Source: Streptomyces sp. NRRL F-2580
GTDB taxonomy: Bacteria > Actinomycetota > Actinomycetes > Streptomycetales > Streptomycetaceae
Length of the DNA stretch: 64,000 bases
Direction of reading: 5' to 3'
Assembly (NCBI RefSeq): GCF_000720115.1
Contig: NZ_JOIR01000011.1
Location: 186,001-250,000 of the forward strand
Shown: positions 19,641-27,922 of the stretch, one piece after another
Numbering within the stretch: position 1 is the stretch's first letter
How the letters are laid out: every line of letters starts with the position of its first letter
Notes under the pieces: model-generated
Database searches by the model: none
Told to the model about the DNA's origin: nothing
The model's input: the letters and a program-made list of their open reading frames with translations, nothing else
Translations under genes and position numbers: made by a program

Positions 19641-19652
19641 TAGACCGATCTA
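19641..19652. promoter_or_regulatory. TetR-type operator candidate
   Basis: TAGACCGATCTA is a near-palindrome (10 of 12 positions symmetric) in the 56-bp gap between the hydrolase and the TetR gene. It resembles the TAGACCGGTCTA-like sites used by many TetR proteins, and probably mediates autorepression and hydrolase control. Confidence 0.55.
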
Positions 19653-19669
19653 GTGAGAGGCTAGTCGCG

Positions 19670-20251
19670 ATGACGACGACAGGCGATACCAGAGCCCGCA
19701 TCCTGACCGCGGCGACCGAGCTGTTCCGGCGCCAGGGCTACGCGGCCACCGGCATGAAGCAGATCGTGGCGACGGCCGAGGCCCCGTACGGATCCGCGTA
19801 CCACTTCTTCCCGGGCGGCAAGGCCCAGCTGGGGGAGGAGGTCGTGCGCACCTCGGGGGCGGCCTATCTGGCCCTGATCGGGGAGCTGTTCGGCGAGGAC
19901 GCGGGCACCGATCCCGTGGAAGCCACCCGCGAGGCCTTCCTCGGCGCGGCCGCGACCCTGGAGTCGCTGGACTTCGCCGACCCGTGCCCCATCGCCACGG
20001 TCGCGCTGGAGGTGGCCAGTACGCACGAGGGGCTGCGGCGGGCCACGGCGGAGGTGTTCGCCTCCTGGATCGACGCCCTGGCCGGTTCCTACGCCTCCCG
20101 GGGCATCGGCTCCGCGCGGGCCACGGCGACCTCGGTGATCGCCCTCCTGGAAGGTGCCTTCATGCTCGGCCGCGCGAACCGGTCCCCGGAGCCGGTGCTC
20201 ACGGCGGCCTCGGCGGCGGCCGCGATCGTGTCGGCGGCGCTCCGGAATTGA
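19670..20251 (+). CDS. TetR/AcrR-family transcriptional regulator
   Basis: A 193-residue TetR repressor. The N-terminal HTH reads TRARILTAATELFRRQGYAATGMKQIVATAEAPYGSAYHFFPGGKAQLGEE (family consensus across about residues 6-58), and the C-terminal domain has the TetR_C_LmrA-like pattern (LEVASTHEGLRRATAEVFASWIDAL). The ATG at 19670 is the start; the upstream ATG at 19625 would extend through the operator. It probably represses the divergent hydrolase gene and itself. Confidence 0.88.
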   Translation: MTTTGDTRARILTAATELFRRQGYAATGMKQIVATAEAPYGSAYHFFPGGKAQLGEEVVRTSGAAYLALIGELFGEDAGTDPVEATREAFLGAAATLESLDFADPCPIATVALEVASTHEGLRRATAEVFASWIDALAGSYASRGIGSARATATSVIALLEGAFMLGRANRSPEPVLTAASAAAAIVSAALRN

Positions 20252-20821
20252 CCCCTTCCCCTCTCGGAAGGTGCGCGTGTCCCGGAAAACGTACAAGTCA
20301 TACCGGAATGCGTACGAACTACGGCGAATTCAGGTAACGATCCGGCCTTGCGGACGTGAACCGCGTTCCGCCGACGGTCGTGCAATGCGTGGAGCCGTAC
20401 CCTCCGCGCTCGGTGGGTCACCCAATCCGATGGCCGGAATCATGCGCTCGGGTTTGCGCCACGGAAGGACGTGAACCCTGCCCCCGCTGGTCACCGCGGG
20501 TGGTATTCGCAGTCGCGCAGGGGGGACGGACCTCTCGGCGAAACCGTGCCTTACTCCGCCGGTGCGCTGAGCGCCATGGGAGAACCCTCCAAAGTGAAGA
20601 TCGCCAAGCCTCAACACTTTGTGGAAGTCGACGATATCTGTGAGCGGCCCCACAGGCGTTCAATTCCGGTCACACGGGGAGACGCGGCCGGTAACACAGG
20701 CGGGCTTCGATTCACGTGAACGCACTGACAACCCTGGCGGAAAACGGGATAGCGACCCACTCCGGCCAGGGATAACCAGAGATTCCTCTCAGTTACCTAC
20801 CTTTTGAAGGGCAAGGCAGAG
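20252..20821. other. 570-bp low-GC regulatory region upstream of the NCS2 permease
   Basis: An unusually long gap with lower GC and no credible gene. A 47-codon frame from ATG 20577 to 20719 has codon third positions unlike neighbouring genes. It contains a candidate GlnR box (20669-20695), AT-richer segments and several purine-rich tracts. It could be a long regulatory leader or hold an unrecognised small RNA. I see no purine-riboswitch core by eye. Confidence 0.4.
20669..20695 (+). promoter_or_regulatory. Candidate GlnR box upstream of the NCS2 permease
   Basis: GTCAC (20669-20673) and GTAAC (20691-20695) are exactly 22 bp apart, matching the a1/a2 half-site spacing of the actinobacterial GlnR consensus (gTnAC-n6-GaAAC-n6-gTnAC). 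The intervening b-site is weak (near GAGAC). A nucleobase permease is a plausible nitrogen-source target. Confidence 0.4.
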
Positions 20822-22375
20822 ATGGCACGTGTCGCCGCCCGGCTTTCCGAAAACGGAGAGCGGAGCACGCACCCGGTCGACGAGGTGCTCCCCCTCCCCA
20901 AGCTCGCGCTGTACGGCTTCCAGCACGTACTCGCCTTCTACGCCGGTGCGGTGATCGTCCCGATCATCGTCGGCAACGCGCTGAAGCTGAGCCCTGAACA
21001 GTTGGTCTACCTGATCAACGCGGACCTCTTCACCTGCGGTATCGCGTCGATCATCCAGGCCTGGGGCATCGGCCGGATCGGTGCCCGACTGCCGCTGATC
21101 CAGGGCGTGACCTTCACCGCCGTGTCCCCGATGATCGCCATCGGCCTCGGCGCGGGCGGTGGAACCGCCGCCCTGCTGGTCATCTACGGCGCGGTCATCA
21201 CCGCCGGCATCGCGACCTTCGCCTTCGCCTGGCTGCCGGCCAAGGCGTTCCGGGCGGTCATGCGGCTGTTCCCGCCGGTCGTCACCGGCACGGTGATCAC
21301 GGTGCTGGGCATCGTCCTGATCCCGGTCGGCCTCAACGACGCGGCGGGCGGCCTCGGCAGCCCCGACTTCGGCGACCCGAAGAACTTCGCCTACGCCGGC
21401 GGCACGATGCTCTTCATCCTCGTCCTGATGAAGATCGGCAAGCCGTTCCTCTCCAGCATCTCGATCCTCCTGGGCCTGGTCGTCGGCACCACCGTCGCCT
21501 TCCTCCTCGGGGACGCGAAGTTCGGCGACGTGAGCAAGTCCGACTGGGTCGGTGTCAGCACCCCGTTCCACTTCGGCGTCCCGAAGTTCGAGTGGTTCCC
21601 GATCGTCCTGATGCTCATCGTCATGCTGATCACCATGGTCGAGACGACCGGTGACACCTACGCCGTCGGCGACATCGTGGGCAAGGAGGTCGACAGCGAG
21701 ACCGTGGCCCGCGCCCTGCGTGCCGACGGCGCCGCGACCGCCCTCGGCGGTGTCCTCAACTCCTTCCCGTACGTCGCCTTCGCCGAAAACGTCGGCCTGG
21801 TGCGGATGACGAAGGTGAAGAGCCGGTTCGTGGTCGTCGCCGCGGGCGTGTTCATGATCATCCTGGGTCTGCTGCCCAAGGCCGCGGCGATCGTCGCCGC
21901 CGTCCCGCACGGAGTCCTCGGCGGTGCCGCGACCGTGATGTTCGCCATGGTTGCCCTGGCCGGCATCCAGACCCTGGCCAAGGCGGACCTCAAGGAGGAG
22001 AGGAACGCGCTGATCGTCGGCGTCTCCCTCGCCTTCGCGCTGCTCCCCGCGACCGTGCCGGTCTTCTTCACCAAGCACATGGACGCGGACCTGTCCTCGC
22101 TCCTCAACAGCGGTGTCACCCTCGGTGCCACGGCCGCCATCGTCCTCAACCTCGTCTTCAACGGCCTGGCCAAGGACGGCGCCCACGACGCCCCGGAGGC
22201 GGGTGCCCAGGCCCTCGCCGATGCGGAGGTCGACACGGCGCCCGGCTCGGACGCCACCGCCACCGTCACGGCCACCGCCCCCGAAGCCGCCAAGGCCGAG
22301 CTGCCCGCCCAGCCGGTGGCCGCGCCGGCCGGCGCCGAGAAGGCGGACGACGCGGAGACGTCCTCCGCCGGCTGA
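20822..22375 (+). CDS. NCS2-family nucleobase:cation symporter
   Basis: A 517-residue permease for xanthine/uric acid or uracil-type nucleobases in the inner membrane. It shows about 14 hydrophobic segments, beginning LALYGFQHVLAFYAGAVIVPIIVGNAL. The conserved QG segment is LIQGVTFTAVSPM, and the second signature is VETTGDTYAVGDIVGKEVDSE (TM8/9 region), followed by NSFPYVAFAENVGLVRMTKV, all diagnostic of the NCS2/NAT family. The C-terminal about 75 residues are an acidic Ala/Pro-rich tail. The start is ATG 20822 with AAGGCAGAG upstream. Transcription ends at a strong hairpin. The 570-bp upstream region and possible GlnR box suggest nitrogen control. Confidence 0.9.
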   Translation: MARVAARLSENGERSTHPVDEVLPLPKLALYGFQHVLAFYAGAVIVPIIVGNALKLSPEQLVYLINADLFTCGIASIIQAWGIGRIGARLPLIQGVTFTAVSPMIAIGLGAGGGTAALLVIYGAVITAGIATFAFAWLPAKAFRAVMRLFPPVVTGTVITVLGIVLIPVGLNDAAGGLGSPDFGDPKNFAYAGGTMLFILVLMKIGKPFLSSISILLGLVVGTTVAFLLGDAKFGDVSKSDWVGVSTPFHFGVPKFEWFPIVLMLIVMLITMVETTGDTYAVGDIVGKEVDSETVARALRADGAATALGGVLNSFPYVAFAENVGLVRMTKVKSRFVVVAAGVFMIILGLLPKAAAIVAAVPHGVLGGAATVMFAMVALAGIQTLAKADLKEERNALIVGVSLAFALLPATVPVFFTKHMDADLSSLLNSGVTLGATAAIVLNLVFNGLAKDGAHDAPEAGAQALADAEVDTAPGSDATATVTATAPEAAKAELPAQPVAAPAGAEKADDAETSSAG

Positions 22376-22392
22376 TCCTCCCAAGGGGTGCT

Positions 22393-22427
22393 GACCCCTC
22401 GCCCGGCCGACGCCCGGGCGAGGGGTC
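22393..22427 (+). terminator. Hairpin terminator after the NCS2 permease gene
   Basis: GACCCCTCGCCCGG (22393-22406) pairs perfectly with CCGGGCGAGGGGTC (22414-22427) around a 7-base loop, 18 bp after the stop codon. Confidence 0.8.
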
Positions 22428-22457
22428 ATCACTGTCTCCGGGCGGGTCTCCGTACGG

Positions 22458-22469
22458 GACAATGGGCGC
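22458..22469 (+). promoter_or_regulatory. Leaderless -10 for recO
   Basis: GACAAT at 22458-22463, then GGGCGC, then the ATG at 22470. No SD is present between hexamer and start. Confidence 0.55.
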
Positions 22470-23216
22470 ATGAGTCTGTTCCGCGACGACGGCATCGTGC
22501 TGCGCACCCAGAAGCTGGGTGAGGCGGACCGCATCATCACGCTGCTGACCCGGGGCCACGGCCGGGTGCGGGCCGTCGCCCGCGGGGTCCGGCGTACGAA
22601 GTCCAAGTTCGGCGCCGGGCTGGAACCTTTCTCCCACGCCGACGTGCAGTTCTTCGCCCGCGGCAGCGAACTGATCGGCCGCAGCCTGCCGCTCTGCACC
22701 CAGACCCAGATCATCGCCCCGTACGGCAACGGCATCGTCACCGACTACGGCCGCTACACCGCCGGCACCGCCATGCTGGAGACCGCCGAGCGGTTCACCG
22801 AGAACGAGGGCGAGCCCTCCGTCCAGCAGTACCTGCTGCTCGTCGGCGCCCTGCGCACGCTCTCGCGCGGCGAACACGAACCCCATCTCATCCTCGACGC
22901 CTTCCTGCTGCGCTCCCTCGCCGTCAACGGGTACGCCCCCAGCTTCGACGACTGCGCGAAGTGCGGGATCCACGGCCCCAACCGCCACTTCTCCGTGGCC
23001 GCGGGCGGAGTGATATGCGGGGACTGCCGGGTGCCCGGCAGCGTCGTACCCTCGTCTGAGGCCATCGCCCTGCTCAGCGCCCTGCTGACGGGCGACTGGG
23101 GGCATGCCGACGCGTGCGAGGCGCGTCACGTGCGGGAGGGCAGCGGGCTGGTCTCGGCCTATTTGCACTGGCATCTGGAGCGCGGGCTACGCTCCCTGCG
23201 ATACGTCGAGAAATAG
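22470..23216 (+). CDS. recO: DNA repair protein RecO
   Basis: A 248-residue RecF-pathway mediator that anneals ssDNA and loads RecA with RecR. The N-terminal OB fold starts [42 protein letters not shown]. The C-terminal part contains a zinc finger with CAKC (about residues 172-175) and CGDC (about 193-196). It is linked to uppS, whose SD overlaps the recO stop (TAGGAGC), so the two are co-transcribed. Transcription probably starts at the ATG (leaderless). Confidence 0.95.
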   Translation: MSLFRDDGIVLRTQKLGEADRIITLLTRGHGRVRAVARGVRRTKSKFGAGLEPFSHADVQFFARGSELIGRSLPLCTQTQIIAPYGNGIVTDYGRYTAGTAMLETAERFTENEGEPSVQQYLLLVGALRTLSRGEHEPHLILDAFLLRSLAVNGYAPSFDDCAKCGIHGPNRHFSVAAGGVICGDCRVPGSVVPSSEAIALLSALLTGDWGHADACEARHVREGSGLVSAYLHWHLERGLRSLRYVEK

Positions 23217-23227
23217 GAGCTGGACAC

Positions 23228-24049
23228 ATGGCACGACGCGGGATTCTGGGGCGCTCTCGCCGCGAGTACAAGGTTCCCGAGCCGCACCCGTCCGGCGCGG
23301 TCCCGCCGAAGATCCCCGGCGAGCTCGTCCCGAACCACGTCGCGGTCGTCATGGACGGCAACGGCCGCTGGGCCAAGGAGCGCGGTCTGCCGCGCACCGA
23401 GGGCCACAAGGTCGGCGAGGGCGTCGTGCTCGACGTGCTCAAGGGCTGCCTGGAGATGGGCGTCAAGAACCTCTCCCTGTACGCCTTCTCGACGGAGAAC
23501 TGGAAGCGCTCGCCCGACGAGGTCCGCTTCCTGATGAACTTCAACCGTGACGTCATCCGCCGCCGCCGCGACGAGATGAACGAGCTGGGCATCCGCATCC
23601 GCTGGGTCGGCCGCATGCCGAAGATGTGGAAGTCGGTCGTCCAGGAGCTCCAGGTCGCCCAGGAGCAGACCGTCGACAACGACGCCATGACCCTGTACTT
23701 CTGCGTGAACTACGGCGGCCGCGCGGAGATCGCCGACGCGGCGCAGGCGATCGCCCGCGACGTGGCGGCCGGCAAGCTCGACCCGTCGAAGGTCAACGAG
23801 AAGACCTTCGCGAAGTACATGTACTACCCGGACATGCCGGACGTGGACCTGTTCCTGCGCCCGAGCGGCGAGCAGCGCACCTCCAACTACCTGCTCTGGC
23901 AGAGCGCGTACGCCGAGATGGTCTTCCAGGACGTCCTGTGGCCGGACTTCGACCGCCGCAACCTGTGGGCGGCCTGCCTGGAGTACGCCCAGCGCGACCG
24001 CCGCTTCGGCGGCGCCGTCCCGAACCAGCCCGAGGGCCTGAAGGGCTGA
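23228..24049 (+). CDS. uppS: Isoprenyl (undecaprenyl) diphosphate synthase, cis-type
   Basis: A 273-residue cis-prenyltransferase that makes the polyprenyl diphosphate carrier lipid for cell-wall synthesis. Motif [18 protein letters not shown] (about residues 38-54) carries the catalytic Asp, [14 protein letters not shown] is motif II, and the C-terminal [26 protein letters not shown] motif V completes the family set. The ATG at 23228 has an AGGAGCTGG ribosome site overlapping the recO stop; the upstream ATG at 23114 lies inside recO. Chain length (C50/C55) cannot be read from sequence. Confidence 0.95.
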   Translation: MARRGILGRSRREYKVPEPHPSGAVPPKIPGELVPNHVAVVMDGNGRWAKERGLPRTEGHKVGEGVVLDVLKGCLEMGVKNLSLYAFSTENWKRSPDEVRFLMNFNRDVIRRRRDEMNELGIRIRWVGRMPKMWKSVVQELQVAQEQTVDNDAMTLYFCVNYGGRAEIADAAQAIARDVAAGKLDPSKVNEKTFAKYMYYPDMPDVDLFLRPSGEQRTSNYLLWQSAYAEMVFQDVLWPDFDRRNLWAACLEYAQRDRRFGGAVPNQPEGLKG

Positions 24050-24081
24050 CCCGGGCTGACCTGCGGGTACGCTCTGCCGCC

Positions 24082-24618
24082 ATGGACGCGACAGACGAGG
24101 TGCGGGGCGTCGGCCCGGGGGAGGTCGAGGTCTACTACAGTCCCCTCCCCGGCGATGCCCGCGAGGCGCTGAGGTGGCGGATCCGCAAGACGCTCAGGGG
24201 CCGCCTCTGGCTGCTCCTGTGGCTGGGGCTGCCCCTGGTGCCCGCCGCACTGGGGGCCGCCCGGGGCATTCCGGCAGAACACACGCTGGCGCTGGCCGTG
24301 CTGGGGCCCGCCGTCGGCTGGTACGGGGCGTACCTGAGCGTGGACTGGCGGGCGCACCGGATGTACCACCGGTCGGCGCGGTACCCCGAGTACCGCTGCA
24401 CGCTCTGCGACACGGGGGTGGTGACCCGGCTGCCCGACGGGACCTCGGGCGAGTTCTCGTGGGACTGGTGCGCCGGGTATGGCGAGACCCGGAACCTGTT
24501 CGTCCTGCTGGTGAAGGAGAACGGCGCGGTGAAGTGGCTGCCCAAGCGCGCCGCCCTGACGGACGCCGAGCTGGGCCGGGTCCGCGAGATCCACGCCCGG
24601 AACCTGCGGCGGCTGTGA
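24082..24618 (+). CDS. YcxB-like membrane protein of unknown function
   Basis: A 178-residue protein with two membrane segments near the N-terminus (about residues 40-60 and 70-88: LWLLLWLGLPLVPAALGAA and LALAVLGPAVGWYGAYLSV). These are followed by a soluble domain of the YcxB type: EYRCTLCDTGVVTRLPDG, FSWDWCAGYGETRNLFVLLV, then WLPKRAALTDAELGRVREI. Its function is unknown. It follows uppS after 32 bp, with a TACGCT hexamer near 24067-24072 possibly acting as its own leaderless promoter. It is convergent with zur, four bases apart. Confidence 0.65.
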   Translation: MDATDEVRGVGPGEVEVYYSPLPGDAREALRWRIRKTLRGRLWLLLWLGLPLVPAALGAARGIPAEHTLALAVLGPAVGWYGAYLSVDWRAHRMYHRSARYPEYRCTLCDTGVVTRLPDGTSGEFSWDWCAGYGETRNLFVLLVKENGAVKWLPKRAALTDAELGRVREIHARNLRRL

Positions 24619-24622
24619 GCCG

Positions 24623-25030
24623 CTACGCGGCGGCGGCGCAGTCGGCGCAGGTGCCGAAGATCTCCACCGTGTGGGCCACGTTCACGTAGCCGTGCTCGGC
24701 CGCGATGGACTCCGCCCACTTCTCCACGGCCGGGCCCTCCACCTCGACCGCCTTGCCGCACTTGCGGCAGACCAGGTGGTGGTGGTGATCGCCGGTGGAG
24801 CAGCGGCGGTAGACGGACTCGCCGTCGCTGGTGCGCAGGACGTCGACCTCACCGGCGTCCGCGAGCGACTGGAGGGTGCGGTAGACGGTGGTCAGGCCCA
24901 CGGAATCGCCACGGTGCTTGAGCATGTCGTGGAGCTCCTGGGCGCTGCGGAACTCGTCCACCTCGTCCAGCGCCGCCGCCACGGCCGCCCGCTGCCGGGT
25001 GGATCGCCCTCGTACTGGCGCGGTATTCAT
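24623..25030 (-). CDS. zur: Zinc uptake regulator Zur (Fur family)
   Basis: A 135-residue Fur-family repressor. Zn-responsive features: winged-helix VGLTTVYRTLQSLADAGEVDVLR, the regulatory-site segment STGDHHHHLVCRKCGKAVEVEG, and the structural-site cysteine pairs CRKC and CADC. The ATG at 25030 (MNTAPVRGRSTRQ) fits the usual actinobacterial length; upstream in-frame ATG/GTG codons would add about 17 residues. It is downstream of znuACB on the same strand and probably represses that operon through the tandem sites upstream of znuA. Confidence 0.93.
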   Translation of the reverse strand: MNTAPVRGRSTRQRAAVAAALDEVDEFRSAQELHDMLKHRGDSVGLTTVYRTLQSLADAGEVDVLRTSDGESVYRRCSTGDHHHHLVCRKCGKAVEVEGPAVEKWAESIAAEHGYVNVAHTVEIFGTCADCAAAA

Positions 25031-25102
25031 CTCGCCAGGCGCAGTCGCCACCGGTTCCTCCTCGTATCGGCCTGCCGCCATTGTGCCAGGCGGCCGAGGA
25101 CT

Positions 25103-25966
25103 CTAGACCTTCACGTCGTCCCGCGTGCACACCTCTTCGGCGGTGCGGGCCGCCTTCGCCCGGCGCCGGGCCAGGGGGGCGGACAGGGCCGTCAGCACCA
25201 TGAAGACGCCGATGGCCAGCAGGACGATCGTCGCGCCCGAGGGCACGTCCATGTAGTAGGTGGCCGCCGTGCCGGTCAGGGAGACGGTCAGGCTGATGGC
25301 CATGGCCAGGCCCAGCGTGGTGGCGAAGCTGCGGGTGAGCCGCTGGGCGGCCGCGACAGGGATCACCAGCATCGCGCTGACCAGCAGCAGGCCGACGATG
25401 CGCATGGCGACGGTGACGGTGACCGCCGCGGTGACCGCGATCAGCAGGTTCAGCGCGCGCACGGGCAGGCCGGTGACGCGGGCGAACTCCTCGTCCTGGC
25501 AGACGGCGAAGAGCTGGCGGCGCAGGCCGATGGCGACGGCGAGGACGAACGCGGCGAGGATCGCCATCGCGGTCACGTCCTCGGCGGCGACCGTGGTGAT
25601 CGAGCCGAACATGGAGCCCAGGAGGCTGGCCGTCTGGCCGCCCCCGAGGTTGATGATCATGACGCCGCCGGCGAGGCCGCCGTAGAAGAGCATGGCGAGG
25701 GCGACGTCCCCGCTGGTCCTGCCGCGGGCGCGGATCAGCTCCATGCCGACGGCGCCGAGGACGGAGACGAGGGTGGCCATCCAGACCGGGCTGGTGTGGA
25801 GCACGAGGCCGAGGGCGACGCCGGTCATCGCGACGTGGCCGAGACCGTCGCCCATGAGCGCCTGGCGGCGCTGGACGAGGTATGTGCCGATGGCGGGGGC
25901 CGTGATGCCGACCAGGGCGGCCGCGATCAGCGCTCGCTGCATGAAGGCGTAGTCGAGGATGTCCAT
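25103..25966 (-). CDS. znuB: Zinc ABC transporter permease ZnuB
   Basis: A 287-residue ABC-3-type permease with about eight hydrophobic segments (ALIAAALVGITAPAIGTYLVQRRQALMGDGLGHVAMTGVALG contains the family-conserved early loop; also VGLLLVSAMLVIPVAAAQRLTRSF). It forms the membrane channel of the high-affinity zinc importer with ZnuC and ZnuA. The start ATG overlaps the znuC stop. The C-terminal tail carries the charged RRRAKAARTAEE sequence. The specificity call rests on linkage to zur and to a His-rich ZnuA. Confidence 0.92.
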   Translation of the reverse strand: MDILDYAFMQRALIAAALVGITAPAIGTYLVQRRQALMGDGLGHVAMTGVALGLVLHTSPVWMATLVSVLGAVGMELIRARGRTSGDVALAMLFYGGLAGGVMIINLGGGQTASLLGSMFGSITTVAAEDVTAMAILAAFVLAVAIGLRRQLFAVCQDEEFARVTGLPVRALNLLIAVTAAVTVTVAMRIVGLLLVSAMLVIPVAAAQRLTRSFATTLGLAMAISLTVSLTGTAATYYMDVPSGATIVLLAIGVFMVLTALSAPLARRRAKAARTAEEVCTRDDVKV

Positions 25967-26757
25967 CAGCTCAGCAGTCCCGTCCGCAGGGGCTCGGCGT
26001 CGTGCGCCGCGTGGGGGTGTACGTGGTCGTGGCCGGGCAGGGCGTGCTGGCCGACGGCCTCCGGCGGCGGGCCGTCGTGGACGACGCAGCCGTCGCGCAG
26101 GACGACGGCGCGGTCGATCAGGGGCTCCAGCGGGCCCAGCTCGTGCAGGACGAGCAGGACGGTGGAGCCGGCGGCGACCTGCGCGCGCAGGGCGCCCGCC
26201 AGGACCTCCTGGTTGGCCAGGTCCACGCCCGCCATCGGCTCGTCCATGATCAGCAGTTCGGGTTCGACGGCGAGTGCCCGGGCTATGAGGACGCGCTGGT
26301 GCTGGCCGCCGGAGAGGGCGTCCACCGAGACGTCGGCGTGCCCGTCCATGCCGACCAGGGCCAGGGCGTGCTCTATCACGGCCCGGTCGGTCTTGCGCAG
26401 GAGTCCGAAGCGGGAGCGGGCGAGCCGGCCGGAGGAGACGACCTCGCGGACGGTGGCCGGGACGCCACCGGCGGCGGTGGTGCGCTGCGGGACGTACCCG
26501 ATGCGCGACCAGTCGCGGAAGCGCTTGAAGTCCGTGCCGAAGAGGCTGAGGGAGCCGGCGGTCAGCGGGACCTGGCCGACCACGGCGCGGACGGCCGTGG
26601 ACTTGCCGGAGCCGTTGGCACCGAGCAGGGCGACGACCTCCCCGCGGTGGACGGTGAGGTCGATCCCGCGCAACACGGGGCGCGAGCCGAGCGAGGCCGT
26701 GGCCCCGCGCAGGGATATGACGGGCTGGTCGTCCGCCGGGCGGGGCGTGGACTGCAT
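25966..26757 (-). CDS. znuC: Zinc ABC transporter ATP-binding protein ZnuC
   Basis: A 263-residue ATPase. Walker A is GANGSGKST (about residues 45-53), the ABC signature is LSGGQHQRV, and Walker B is LLIMDEPMAGVD, with the switch His in LLVLHELG. The tail DHVHPHAAHD is His-rich, in keeping with metal transport. Start: ATG 26757 is preferred because GGAGG lies eight bases upstream; an alternative ATG at 26787 overlaps the znuA stop (TAATG). It is the second gene of znuACB-zur and energises zinc import. Confidence 0.93.
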   Translation of the reverse strand: MQSTPRPADDQPVISLRGATASLGSRPVLRGIDLTVHRGEVVALLGANGSGKSTAVRAVVGQVPLTAGSLSLFGTDFKRFRDWSRIGYVPQRTTAAGGVPATVREVVSSGRLARSRFGLLRKTDRAVIEHALALVGMDGHADVSVDALSGGQHQRVLIARALAVEPELLIMDEPMAGVDLANQEVLAGALRAQVAAGSTVLLVLHELGPLEPLIDRAVVLRDGCVVHDGPPPEAVGQHALPGHDHVHPHAAHDAEPLRTGLLS

Positions 26758-26786
26758 GGCTCGCGCCTCCGTTGCTGCTGCTGCCA

Positions 26787-27767
26787 TTACTTGCTACCGA
26801 GTGCCTTCTGGAGGTTCTTCAGGTTGGACCGCATGACCTCGAAGTAGTCAGCGCCCTGGGACTTGTCGCTGATTCCCTCGAGCGGGTCGAGGACGTCGGT
26901 CTTCAGGCCGGTGTCCGACGCGAGGACCTTCGCGGTCTTGTCGCTGGCCAGGGTCTCGAAGAACACGGTGGAGACGTTCTCCTTCTTCGCGACCTCCTGG
27001 AGCTCCTTCATCCGGGCCGGGCTCGGCTCGGACTCGGGGTCGACGCCGGAGATGCCCTCCTGGTCCAGGCCGTAGCGCTCGGCGAGGTACCCGAAGGCGG
27101 AGTGGGTGGTGATGAAGGTCCGGGAGGCGGTGTTCTTCAGGCCGTCCTTGAACTCCGTGTCCAGCGCGGTCAGTTTGCCGACCAGCTCGTCGGTGTTCGT
27201 CTTGTAGTCCGCAGCGTGGGCGGGGTCGGCCTTCTCCAGGGCGGCGCCGACGCCCTTGGCGATCTCCGCGTACTTGGCGGGGTCGAGCCAGACGTGGGGG
27301 TCCGTTCCGGACTCGCCGTGGCTGTGGTCGTGGCCCTCGCCCTCGCCCTCGGCGTGGCCCTCCTCGGCCCCGTGGTCGTGGCCGGAGGAGGCGTGAGCCT
27401 CCAGCTTGGTGAGGGTCGCGGCGTCGACGACGTTCTTCACGCCGGACTGGGCGACGGCCTTGTCGACGGCGGGCTGCAGGCTCTTGAGGTAGAGGATCAC
27501 ATCGGCCTCGCCGAGCTGCGCGGTCTGCCGTGGGGTGATCTCCAGGTCGTGCGGTTCGACGCCCGGCTTGGTCAGGCCGTCGACCTTCACGTGGTCCTTG
27601 CCGATCTGCTCGGCGAGGAACTGCATCGGATAGAACGACGCCGTCACGCCGAGCTTGCCGTCCTTGCCGCCGGTGGCGCCGCCTCCGGAGCAGGCGGTGA
27701 GGGCCGTGGCGCCGAGGGCGACGGCTCCGGCGAGGACGGCGGTGGGTATGAGGCGTCGTACGTTCAT
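26787..27767 (-). CDS. znuA: Zinc ABC transporter substrate-binding lipoprotein ZnuA
   Basis: A 326-residue cluster A-I solute-binding lipoprotein. The signal peptide ends in the lipobox LTAC with the lipidated Cys at about residue 26. The metal-site pattern includes GVEPHDLEITPRQ (first His), an internal His/Glu-rich loop (about 120-155: SSGHDHGAEEGHAEGEGEGHDHSHGES) typical of zinc-specific ZnuA, then DPHVWLDP and TTHSAFGYLAERYGL. The ATG at 27767 is used because two further ATGs upstream would lengthen the n-region and overlap the Zur sites. First gene of the operon, preceded by two Zur-box-like sequences. Confidence 0.95.
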   Translation of the reverse strand: MNVRRLIPTAVLAGAVALGATALTACSGGGATGGKDGKLGVTASFYPMQFLAEQIGKDHVKVDGLTKPGVEPHDLEITPRQTAQLGEADVILYLKSLQPAVDKAVAQSGVKNVVDAATLTKLEAHASSGHDHGAEEGHAEGEGEGHDHSHGESGTDPHVWLDPAKYAEIAKGVGAALEKADPAHAADYKTNTDELVGKLTALDTEFKDGLKNTASRTFITTHSAFGYLAERYGLDQEGISGVDPESEPSPARMKELQEVAKKENVSTVFFETLASDKTAKVLASDTGLKTDVLDPLEGISDKSQGADYFEVMRSNLKNLQKALGSK

Positions 27768-27781
27768 GACATCCATTTTCA
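27767..27781 (-). promoter_or_regulatory. Zur box 1 (overlaps the znuA start)
   Basis: On the minus strand TGAAAATGGATGTCA matches the 15-bp actinobacterial Zur consensus TGAAAATGATTTTCA at 12 of 15 positions. It abuts the znuA ATG. Confidence 0.65.
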
Positions 27782-27788
27782 TCAAAAA

Positions 27789-27803
27789 TGGAAACGATTG
27801 TCA
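27789..27803 (-). promoter_or_regulatory. Zur box 2 upstream of znuA
   Basis: On the minus strand TGACAATCGTTTCCA matches 11 of 15 consensus positions and lies 22 bp (two helical turns) from box 1, an arrangement suited to cooperative Zur binding. It could also affect the divergent glyS promoter, about 120 bp away. Confidence 0.6.
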
Positions 27804-27922
27804 AAAACCCTGGTGGGGGGGCCGGGCGGGCGGCCGTGGAGGGGGATCCGATTTGAAAGGGGGGGTGCGGGCGCCGGTAACCTAAAGACTTCGCCGTTCG
27901 TCCTCGTAATGAAGAGAGCACC

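Noticed and set aside
20577..20719. 47-codon frame MGEPSKVKIAKPQHFVEV... before the NCS2 gene
   Set aside because: Third codon positions are far less GC-biased than real genes here, there is no SD, and part of it overlaps the candidate GlnR box.
20252..20821. Purine riboswitch upstream of the nucleobase permease
   Set aside because: The conserved purine-riboswitch core elements could not be found by eye in the 570-bp region.
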